Shown here in pieces: positions 44,961 to 51,461 of a stretch of 51,461 nucleotides of DNA (positions are counted from its first letter, which is position 1; each line of letters begins with the position of its first letter). Source of the stretch: Candidatus Methylomirabilis sp. (GTDB lineage: Bacteria > Methylomirabilota > Methylomirabilia > Methylomirabilales > Methylomirabilaceae); assembly GCA_002634395.1 (NCBI GenBank), contig NSJM01000011.1:1-51461 (forward strand), given 5' to 3'. A model generated the notes under the pieces. It ran no database searches. It was not told the DNA's origin and saw only the letters and a list, made by a program, of their open reading frames with translations. The translations under genes and the position numbers were made by a program.

Positions 44961-45047
44961 CCCCCTTAATCCCCCTTTACGAAAGGGGGAGGCATTGAGG
45001 CGTATCAGGAATATCCCCCCCTTTACGAAAGGGGGGTCAGGGGGGTT
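44961..45047. repeat. Two tandem C-run/G-run hairpin repeats between xoxJ and xoxG
   Basis: CCCCCTTTACGAAAGGGGG (44971-44989) and a longer CCCCCCTTTACGAAAGGGGGG with flanking complementary bases lie side by side. The second copy is preceded by the same 'gtatca-gaatatcccc' as the repeat at 437. The 200-nt gap holds no gene. The stems could protect the 3' end of the xoxFJ message, but lack T-tracts. Confidence 0.7.
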
Positions 45048-45089
45048 TGTCTGAAGTTGAACGCTATTTTCTAAGGAAGGAGTCGAACC

Positions 45090-45689
45090 GTGACGTTTCG
45101 CAATGTTGGCAGCATCGCCGTAATGAGCATCGCCTTCCTCTCCGCCTGCGGGACCGCCGGCACAACGGCGCAACCGGTCGCCGCGCCGGATCGGACGCAG
45201 CAGCCTGCTCCGCCCACGCCGGCCGAACCTGCGGCGGTCGGATCGACATCGGCGGTACAGACGATCACCGCCCCTGCCGTGCCCGCCGGTCTCGACGGTC
45301 GGCCCATCGACCGCACCAATGCCAGCACGCCAGGCTCACTCAAGAATCCGTATGCCAATGCGACTGAAGAGATCATCGCGCAGGGCCGTGAACGGTACCT
45401 GGCCTATGGCTGCAACGGCTGCCACGGCGGCGGAGGCGGGGGCGGTATGGGGCCACCGTTGTCCAACGAGGTCTGGGTCTACGGCAGCGATGACGACACG
45501 CTGTTCCGGTTGACGGCGATCGGGAGCGTCGAGTTGCAAAAGCTTGGGTACGCGCGTAAGAGCCGCGAGGGAGTCGTCGCTCCGATGTTGCCCTATGGTC
45601 AACTGATCAAAACTGAGGATGAACTGTGGAAGATGATCGCCTTTATCCGCACCACCTATCGTGGCGATCCGTCGCGCAAGAACTGGTGA
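45090..45689 (+). CDS. xoxG: XoxG-like cytochrome c, electron acceptor of XoxF
   Basis: This 199-residue protein starts with GTG after AAGGAAGGAG. A lipobox LSACG suggests a lipoprotein, followed by an ~80-residue Pro/Ala/Thr-rich tether. The haem site is CNGCH followed by a run of seven Gly (GGGGGGGMGPPL), and KTEDELWKMIAFIRTTYRGDPS ends the class-I cytochrome fold, as in MxaG. Position after xoxF and xoxJ supports the role. Confidence 0.9.
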   Translation: MTFRNVGSIAVMSIAFLSACGTAGTTAQPVAAPDRTQQPAPPTPAEPAAVGSTSAVQTITAPAVPAGLDGRPIDRTNASTPGSLKNPYANATEEIIAQGRERYLAYGCNGCHGGGGGGGMGPPLSNEVWVYGSDDDTLFRLTAIGSVELQKLGYARKSREGVVAPMLPYGQLIKTEDELWKMIAFIRTTYRGDPSRKNW

Positions 45690-45694
45690 TCCTC

Positions 45695-46654
45695 ATGAAG
45701 AAGACGGCGCTGTGTGTTGTCGTGTTCGCTTATCTGGTTACGCGAGGAGCTTCGGCATCGGCCGAGTCTCGGGCGTATGTGACCAACGAAGCGTCCAACG
45801 ATCTGTCCGTCATCGATACTGCCTCCCGACGGGTGGTCGCCACCATCAAGGTTGGGGATCGACCTCGAGGCGTAGCCGTGTCCCCGGATGGCAGCCGCGT
45901 CTATATCGCGAACGCGAACTCCAACAACCTGACGGTCATCGATACGGCTACCCTCACGGTGAAGGCGACGGTTCCGGCTGGGATCGAACCGGAGGGCGAT
46001 CCGGAAGGGATCGCCGTGACCCCGGATGGAAAGCAACTCTACGTCGTCAACGAAAATCCCGGCACCGTCTCCGTGATCGATACGGCCACCCATCAGCTCG
46101 TTGCGACAGTAACGGTAGGGGTGGAGCCGGAAACGGTTGCCGTGAGTCCCGATGGGCGATGGGTCTACGTCACCAATGAAACCTCCCACGATGTCCACGT
46201 CATCGACACTTCCGCCGATCGTGTCATCGCCAAGATCAAGGTGGGCGCCAACCCCCGTGGGGTGAGTTTTACGCCCGATGGGAAGCGGGCCTATGTGGGA
46301 TGCGAGCGCGACGGGACGGTCTCCGTGATCGACACGGCTGCCCGCCGGGTGATCGCCACCATCCCGGTAGGGGAGCGTCCGGTGGGGACGGTCGTGAGCC
46401 ACGACGGGAAAAAGGTCTATGTGGCCCACGGTCGGTCGTATGAGGTGTGGGTCCTGGATACGAGGACCCATCAGGTGCTGACCAAGATCCCGACGCAGGA
46501 GCGGTCATGGTGGGTCGCGTTGACCCCGGATGGAAGGGAGCTGTACGTCACGGTCCACGGTGGCGGCCGCGTGGCGGTCATCGACACCACTCACGACCGG
46601 CTGCTTACAACCATACCGGCAGGGACGAAGCCCTGGGGCGTGGCGGTCAGGTAA
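45695..46654 (+). CDS. YVTN-type beta-propeller protein in the xox operon
   Basis: This 319-residue protein has a signal peptide (LCVVVFAYLVTRGASASA) and seven ~42-residue repeats with the motif VTNExSxDxxVIDT...VGxxPxGVAVSPDG. It starts 5 nt after xoxG. It is paralogous in position and fold to the gene at 39665 after mxaD. A periplasmic role linked to the quinoprotein (binding, cofactor handling or electron transfer) is inference. Confidence 0.88.
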   Translation: MKKTALCVVVFAYLVTRGASASAESRAYVTNEASNDLSVIDTASRRVVATIKVGDRPRGVAVSPDGSRVYIANANSNNLTVIDTATLTVKATVPAGIEPEGDPEGIAVTPDGKQLYVVNENPGTVSVIDTATHQLVATVTVGVEPETVAVSPDGRWVYVTNETSHDVHVIDTSADRVIAKIKVGANPRGVSFTPDGKRAYVGCERDGTVSVIDTAARRVIATIPVGERPVGTVVSHDGKKVYVAHGRSYEVWVLDTRTHQVLTKIPTQERSWWVALTPDGRELYVTVHGGGRVAVIDTTHDRLLTTIPAGTKPWGVAVR

Positions 46655-46685
46655 ACCACCGGTCCGCATGTATGGAGGGTGCACA

Positions 46686-49031
46686 ATGAGAGTGAGGGTG
46701 CTCTGGTACGTGGCGATAGGGTTGATCTGGCTCGTGGCTGGGATGATGCCGCGCGCGTGGGCGGAAACGGATCAGTCGGAACCGGGGGAAAGTCCCCTCA
46801 AGGCCTTTGAGCTCCCGGCGGTGGAGGTGATCGAGCATACCCCTCTGTCGGCTCTCGGTATTCCCATCGGGAAATACCCGGGGAACGTGCAGGAGATCAC
46901 GTCTGAGGAGATCGAGAGTCAGAACCCGCTTGATATCTCGGAAATGTTCTACCGGAACCTCAGCTCGGTCAATATCAATGCTGCTCAGAACAACCCTTGG
47001 CAGAATGATGTGACCTACCGTGGTTTTCTCGCCTCGCCCCTGACCGGCAGCCCCATCGGGCTGTCCGTGTATCTGGACGGCATGCGCTTCAACGACGGAT
47101 TCGGGGAAACGATGAACTGGGACCTGACTCCCCAGTCCGCCATCGCGGAAATCGACGTGATTCCCGGTTCCAACCCTGTCTTCGGTTTGAATACTCTCGG
47201 TGGCGCGCTTAACATCCGCACCAAGCGCGGCTTCGATTTGCAGGGTACGGAAGTCGAAGCGTCTGGAGGATCCTTCGGACGCTGGGCTGTGGAGGCGGAG
47301 CACGGCGCTGTGCACGGTCCGTTTGACTTGTATCTGACATTCAACACCCTGGACGAAAGCGGCTGGCGCGAGCACTCGCCGAGTGAGTTGCGACAATTAT
47401 TCAGTAGAATCGGGTGGAAAACGGAGCGCACTGACCTCAACCTCAACTACATCTGGGCCGACAACGATCTCATCGGCAACGGCTTCGTCCCGGAGAGTAC
47501 ACTGGCGAGAGACCGTGATGCCGTCCATACCTTCCCTGATCGGACCGGGAATCGTATGCACCTGCTCAACCTGCGCGGGAGTCGTCGGATCACGGATGCC
47601 CTGCTGCTCTCTGGGAACGGGTTCTATCGCTACTACAAGCGTAAGACCCTGAATGGGGATGCCGAGGTCGGCTGTGTGGATGACGCCACCGGGGCGGGGG
47701 TCGTCGACGCCGGCGGCCGTCCGCTGCACCTTGGGCTGTGCGAGGGTTCGGCCGTCGGATTCTTTGATGAGGATGGCAATCCGCTGGCCGGAGCACTGGA
47801 GCGCGAAGCCGAGGGTGAGGACCGGACGACGAGAACCCGCACCCATGACTTTGGCGGAACGTTCCAACTCTCGCATAGCGGCGCCATCATGGGCCGTACC
47901 AACCGGCTGACGGTTGGATTTGCCTTCGATCGCCACCAAAGCCATTATAACCAGCGCGAGGCCGAATCCGAGCTGGTGCCGGACGGCAACAGTGTGGGCA
48001 CGGAACGCGAGGGACCCTTCGAGACGGAGGTCAACGTCGGCACCCGGCAGGATAATGCCGGTTTCTATATTACCAACACCTTCGATCTCGCCGAGCGTCT
48101 GGCGCTGACGTTGTCCGGGCGGTATCAGCATGTGGACATCAACATACGCGACCGGTCTGGCGAGAACGACGATCTTAACGGCCACCATACATTCGAGCGC
48201 TTCAGTCCTGCCGTAGGATTGACGTTTCAAGCGCTGAAGAACGCCACGCTCTTCTTCTCCTATAGCGAGGGCTTTCGCGCCCCCACTCCGGCGGAACTGA
48301 CGTGCGCCGATGAGAACGATCCGTGCAATCTGCCGAATGCGTTTGTCGCCGATCCGCCGCTCAACAAGGTCGTCGCCCGCACGTACGAGTTCGGCGCGCG
48401 CGGCCGTCTGCCGATCGGAAATGGGGTGCGGTGGAACGCCGGCTTCTTCCGCACCGACTTAAGCAACGACATCCTGTTTACCGTCGTTGAAACCGGCGGG
48501 GCCGGCTTTTTCCAGAATGTTGACGCGACGCGCCGCCAGGGCGTCGAGGTCGGTGTACAGGGTCGGTGGAAGCGATTGAAATACTTTGGAAACTACGCGT
48601 ACGTTGATGCCACCTACCAGTCCGACGTGACGCTTGCGAGCGTGACGGACCCCGGCGGCGTGCGGGTCAAGGATGGCGATGTGATTCCCGGCATCCCAAA
48701 GCACAATGCCAAGGTTGGGGCAGAGTATGCCCTGCTGGACAATCTCTGGATCGGCGGCAACGTGATCGCCGTGTCCGGCAACTATCTCCGCGGCGACGAC
48801 GGCAACAACCAAAGCAAGACGGATGCCTACGCGATACTGAATCTTCACGCCCGCTACGTGCCGATCAAGAACCTGGAGATCTGGACGCGCATCGACAACG
48901 TGACCGATACCGACTACGAGACGGCAGGCACGCTCAATTTTAATGCCTTCGGCAGCCCCATCGCCGTTGAGCGATTCGTCGCCCCGGGATCGCCCGTTGC
49001 CGGCTGGGTCGGTGTCAAGTTACGCTTCTGA
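46686..49031 (+). CDS. TonB-dependent receptor of the xox cluster (lanthanide or PQQ uptake candidate)
   Basis: This 781-residue protein is preceded by TATGGAGGG, 31 nt after the propeller gene, so probably in the same operon. The signal peptide ends PRAWA. The plug carries VQEITSEEIESQNPLDISEMFYRN and NTLGGALNIRTKRGF, and the barrel ends GVKLRF. Several acidic surface stretches occur (NIRDRSGENDDLNG; CADENDDPC-like CADENDPCNLP). Receptors beside lanthanide dehydrogenase genes are known to import lanthanide chelates in methylotrophs; PQQ import is the other realistic option. Confidence 0.92.
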   Translation: MRVRVLWYVAIGLIWLVAGMMPRAWAETDQSEPGESPLKAFELPAVEVIEHTPLSALGIPIGKYPGNVQEITSEEIESQNPLDISEMFYRNLSSVNINAAQNNPWQNDVTYRGFLASPLTGSPIGLSVYLDGMRFNDGFGETMNWDLTPQSAIAEIDVIPGSNPVFGLNTLGGALNIRTKRGFDLQGTEVEASGGSFGRWAVEAEHGAVHGPFDLYLTFNTLDESGWREHSPSELRQLFSRIGWKTERTDLNLNYIWADNDLIGNGFVPESTLARDRDAVHTFPDRTGNRMHLLNLRGSRRITDALLLSGNGFYRYYKRKTLNGDAEVGCVDDATGAGVVDAGGRPLHLGLCEGSAVGFFDEDGNPLAGALEREAEGEDRTTRTRTHDFGGTFQLSHSGAIMGRTNRLTVGFAFDRHQSHYNQREAESELVPDGNSVGTEREGPFETEVNVGTRQDNAGFYITNTFDLAERLALTLSGRYQHVDINIRDRSGENDDLNGHHTFERFSPAVGLTFQALKNATLFFSYSEGFRAPTPAELTCADENDPCNLPNAFVADPPLNKVVARTYEFGARGRLPIGNGVRWNAGFFRTDLSNDILFTVVETGGAGFFQNVDATRRQGVEVGVQGRWKRLKYFGNYAYVDATYQSDVTLASVTDPGGVRVKDGDVIPGIPKHNAKVGAEYALLDNLWIGGNVIAVSGNYLRGDDGNNQSKTDAYAILNLHARYVPIKNLEIWTRIDNVTDTDYETAGTLNFNAFGSPIAVERFVAPGSPVAGWVGVKLRF

Positions 49032-49046
49032 CGCCTGACATTCCAT

Positions 49047-49200
49047 CGATCGCGGATGGGGTCCTGCCGCGTGCTGCGGAACTCGTGGATAGTTCGAATC
49101 GCCGTTCTCCTCCGGTCCAAGGCTTCCCTGCGTAGAACGGCGATGTTGTATGGTGCGCTCAGACAGGTCCTCGCACACTCCAGGACCCCATCCGCGATCG
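49047..49200. repeat. 154-bp element with nested inverted repeats
   Basis: The ends are a perfect 20-bp inverted repeat (49047-49066 / 49181-49200; core GCGGATGGGGTCCTG). Inside is a second perfect 11-bp pair, ATCGCCGTTCT (49098-49108) / AGAACGGCGAT (49134-49144). There is no coding frame. It lies 16 nt after the TonB receptor stop and before a receptor-tail remnant. It is a miniature mobile element or a large structured RNA end. Confidence 0.75.
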
Positions 49201-49228
49201 AGCAATGACGATACTTGGGGGCTTATAG

Positions 49229-49288
49229 CAATTCGTCAATCCCACCCAGCCGATCAATGTTCCGGTCGGTGCCGGTTACCGATTCTAA
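49229..49288 (+). pseudogene. C-terminal remnant of another TonB-dependent receptor
   Basis: Nineteen codons plus TAA read QFVNPTQPINVPVGAGYRF. They align almost residue for residue with the end of the receptor at 21492 (RFLNPAQPINVLVGASYRF), not with the adjacent receptor (which ends in GVKLRF). Nothing else of that gene remains upstream. Confidence 0.75.
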
Positions 49289-49343
49289 GATTACTGAGGC
49301 ATGCTTAAGGAAAAAACTCTTCTCTTGTTTTGGGCGTATCCGT

Positions 49344-49349
49344 TATAAT
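49344..49349 (+). promoter_or_regulatory. -10 box placed for a leaderless tonB transcript
   Basis: A perfect TATAAT ends 6 nt before the ATG at 49356, so transcription would start at or next to the start codon. No good -35 box is at 16-18 nt. Confidence 0.45.
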
Positions 49350-49355
49350 TAGTGC

Positions 49356-50333
49356 ATGACTCCAAAGGATGCCTTTACGCTTGGACGTCAAGGAGGCCAT
49401 GCCGAGGTCGACCGGGTCCACGATGAGGTCCATTCTGTCATGACATTGCGGGTTGGATCGCAGGCCGGACCGCGTTCGCTGGGCCGATTTCTTCTAAGCT
49501 CTACCGGTTTTCACCTGATCTTCGCTTGGATTATCATCAGCGTTGGACTGCCCAAGGTCCCATCGGCTCCGAAGCCTCTTGTTGTCACCATTATTGGAAG
49601 TGACAGCGCTGAGGCGCCTGCCGCGTCGGGACGACCTGATCGCACCCACACTCGACAGCCGGCCGCGCCGGGGCCGGCGACGCAAGCCGTCAATTCGAAA
49701 GTGACAGCCCAACCTCGCGTCTCACCACCGTCGCCTGATCTCACGGCTCAGGCGACGGAATCAACGGCGTCGGATGATCGGGTTGCCGAGCCTAAGGCTG
49801 TCGGCGTGTCTGCCGGTGGATCACATGCGGCGAGCATGGGCGCAGCAACGGCTTTAGCGATGGGTGGCGCGTCGAAGGGACCTGTTCTGCTCGGGTCTGA
49901 CGGAGATGGCGAAGTCGGCTCAGGCCCGGCCGGTCGAGGCGGAGCGGGCCGCCTTGATACGGCGTTGATTGCACCGTCGACACCATCGGTCACGGTCGGC
50001 TCCGCTCAGGGCGCGGGAGGGGGCGGAACGGGCTGGTCAAGCAATGGAGGCGCCGGAGGGCGGTCATCTGCGCCGAACTACGGAATCAATCCGCTTCCCA
50101 AGTACCCTCTCTTGGCCCGGGAAAAAGGGTACGAAGGAACGGTCTACCTGCGGGTTCTGGTCCGCGCGGATGGTCGTGTAGAGCGGCTGGCTGTCGATCG
50201 ATCCTCCGGATATGAGATCCTGGACCGAGCGGCGGTAGACTCGGTCAAAGAGTGGGCGTTCTTTCCTGCCAAAAAGGGTGGGAAGTCGGTACAAAGCTGG
50301 GTGTTGCTACCGGTAAAGTTTGCGCTTAACTGA
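49356..50333 (+). CDS. tonB: TonB energy-transducing protein
   Basis: This protein has 325 residues if read from 49356; an ATG at 49440 would give 297. One N-terminal membrane helix (FLLSSTGFHLIFAWIIISVGL) is followed by a long periplasmic spacer rich in Pro, Ala, Ser and then Gly. The C-terminal TonB domain is NPLPKYPLLAREKGYEGTVYLRVLVRADGRVERLAVDRSSGYEILDRAAVDSVKEWAFFPA. It couples the proton-motive force to outer-membrane receptors. No exbB or exbD is adjacent. Being next to the xox receptor suggests a dedicated transducer. Confidence 0.92.
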   Translation: MTPKDAFTLGRQGGHAEVDRVHDEVHSVMTLRVGSQAGPRSLGRFLLSSTGFHLIFAWIIISVGLPKVPSAPKPLVVTIIGSDSAEAPAASGRPDRTHTRQPAAPGPATQAVNSKVTAQPRVSPPSPDLTAQATESTASDDRVAEPKAVGVSAGGSHAASMGAATALAMGGASKGPVLLGSDGDGEVGSGPAGRGGAGRLDTALIAPSTPSVTVGSAQGAGGGGTGWSSNGGAGGRSSAPNYGINPLPKYPLLAREKGYEGTVYLRVLVRADGRVERLAVDRSSGYEILDRAAVDSVKEWAFFPAKKGGKSVQSWVLLPVKFALN

Positions 50334-50352
50334 GGCGGGAAGCCATCAGCCT

Positions 50353-50417
50353 TCAGCGGTCAGCTCTTTTGATCTGGCCCCTGCTTTGTCTAAGACTGAC
50401 TGCTGATTACTTTTTTC
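50353..50417 (+). terminator. Rho-independent terminator candidate after tonB
   Basis: TCAGCGGTCAG (50353-50363) pairs with CTGACTGCTGA (50396-50406) in an 11-bp stem with one G-U pair, followed by TTAC and six T. The 32-nt loop is long, so confidence is moderate. Confidence 0.45.
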
Positions 50418-50428
50418 TGAGGTAGAGT

Positions 50429-51461
50429 GTGACCGCTTTTTCGCAGACCTCGAGATCGCTCTCCACAATTGTAGTCCTTCTTTTCATCGTCTCTTTGCTC
50501 AACCTATTCGTTTCTCCTGCATGGGGGGGTAAGCCGGTCAGTAAGCCGTTCTATGACGAAAACGGACAGGTTATCCGGGAAGAGGTCGATAGCACCGGTT
50601 CAGGGCGGATCGATACATGGGTCACCTATCAGGATGGCGTCCCGATTCTGCAGGCCCTGGACACGAATAAGGACAGTAAACCTGATACCTGGCACCACCT
50701 GTCTGCAGATCGTCGGGTAGAGAGGACGGAAAAAGACGGCGACGGCGATGGCAAGTCCGATATCTGGATTAGATACCACCAGGGAAGTCCTATCAAGGCG
50801 GAACAGGATCTGAATATTGATGGGCGAGCCGATCGGTTCATCTTCTACGAAAAGGGGAAGGCGGTCCGGGCTGAGGAATCGCTGAAACGTAATGGAAAGA
50901 TCACCCTGTGGTCGTTTTATGACGATGCCGGCGTGCTCGTCCGGGATGAGGAGGACGCAAAAGGAGTCGGTCGGCCGACGCTTTTTTCGTATTATCAGGA
51001 GGGGAAGCTCTCGAGGCGCGAAGAGGACACGAAAGGATCAGGACGGATCGACCGCTGGTCGTATTACGATAAGGATGAGCGTCTGATGAAGCGTGAGGCC
51101 GCTCGAAAAGGATCGGGACGGCCGGACACGTGGGCCTACTATGAGAACGGACAGATCGTCAAGCAAGAGGAAGATACGCTGGGCCAAGGTCGGCCGAACG
51201 TCGCCTACTTCTTCCAGGCAGGCGCTCTGTTCCGGCGAGAAGAGGATACGCAGGGGACCGGCCGCCCGGACCTGATCGACTGGTACGAGAACGACAAGCC
51301 GGTCAAACGGCAGCAGGATACCAGACGGCAGGGGAAGATGGATGTCGTGACGTACTTTCGGGGAGGAGAGACTCAACGACAGGAGGTTGACACCAAATAC
51401 GAGGGGCGATATGACTTGGTTCGCTTCTTTGAGAATGGCCACCTTGCCAAAGAAGAGTACG
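50429..51461 (+). CDS. Exported repeat protein (MORN/YwqK-like), 3'-truncated by window edge
   Basis: The frame opens with GTG at 50429 (GAGGTAGA upstream) and stays open to the window end, 344 codons. A signal peptide (IVVLLFIVSLLNLFVSPAWG) is followed by about ten repeats of ~27-33 residues. The pattern is G-R-x-D-x-W-x-Y-Y-x-x-G-x-x-x-x-x-E-x-D, for example GRPDTWAYYENGQIVKQEED and GRIDRWSYYDKDERLMKRE. This resembles MORN-variant/YwqK-type repeats. The function is unknown; the protein is periplasmic or surface-exposed. It follows tonB behind a probable terminator, so it is its own unit. Confidence 0.75.
   Translation, partial: MTAFSQTSRSLSTIVVLLFIVSLLNLFVSPAWGGKPVSKPFYDENGQVIREEVDSTGSGRIDTWVTYQDGVPILQALDTNKDSKPDTWHHLSADRRVERTEKDGDGDGKSDIWIRYHQGSPIKAEQDLNIDGRADRFIFYEKGKAVRAEESLKRNGKITLWSFYDDAGVLVRDEEDAKGVGRPTLFSYYQEGKLSRREEDTKGSGRIDRWSYYDKDERLMKREAARKGSGRPDTWAYYENGQIVKQEEDTLGQGRPNVAYFFQAGALFRREEDTQGTGRPDLIDWYENDKPVKRQQDTRRQGKMDVVTYFRGGETQRQEVDTKYEGRYDLVRFFENGHLAKEEY

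Overview
The window looks like a chromosomal segment of a GC-rich, Gram-negative methylotroph. The best fit is a bacterium of the NC10 / 'Candidatus Methylomirabilis' type. The reasons are a complete MxaFI methanol dehydrogenase operon, a second lanthanide-type (XoxF) dehydrogenase cluster, a three-subunit proton-translocating transhydrogenase, SelB, TatA, three TonB-dependent receptors and dispersed palindromic repeats. The organism assignment is inference from gene content, because no rRNA or tRNA gene was seen.

Left part (1-9.2 kb). A partial alternative (ubiquinol) oxidase runs off the left edge on the minus strand. It is followed by a degraded uracil-DNA-glycosylase-like gene, selB, tatA, the pntAA-pntAB-pntB operon behind a sigma70-type promoter, and a translationally coupled ATP-grasp / type III PLP decarboxylase pair.

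Middle (9.5-30 kb). There is a TonB receptor, an orphan ribbon-helix-helix antitoxin with an operator over its promoter, and a type III-like restriction-modification locus (res - DUF3800 - mod). The mod gene carries an AT-rich recognition region and an in-frame palindromic repeat. Two paralogous two-component systems of the HAMP histidine kinase / NtrC-type sigma54 activator kind flank a second TonB receptor. A scar region follows, with a deleted REP-type transposase, a VapBC module, the tail of an integron-type integrase and several dispersed repeats.

Right part (30-51.5 kb). The operon mxaF-J-G-I-R-S-A-C-K-L-D plus a beta-propeller gene is followed by xoxF, xoxJ fused to ankyrin repeats, xoxG, a second beta-propeller gene, a TonB receptor, a TonB energy transducer and a partial periplasmic repeat protein. 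MxaF has Ala where XoxF has Asp two residues after the catalytic Asp, so the window encodes a predicted calcium enzyme and a predicted lanthanide enzyme side by side.

How the parts fit together. The most striking feature is regulatory. Near-ideal sigma54 promoters (GG-N10-GC) lie upstream of mxaF, twice upstream of xoxF, and upstream of a TonB receptor and of the second histidine kinase; a weaker candidate precedes the first TonB receptor. They sit in duplicated upstream modules with conserved palindromes that look like enhancer sites, and the two NtrC-type activators encoded here are the obvious candidates to act on them. This suggests a local regulon that couples methanol oxidation to the uptake of a cofactor, either a lanthanide or PQQ.
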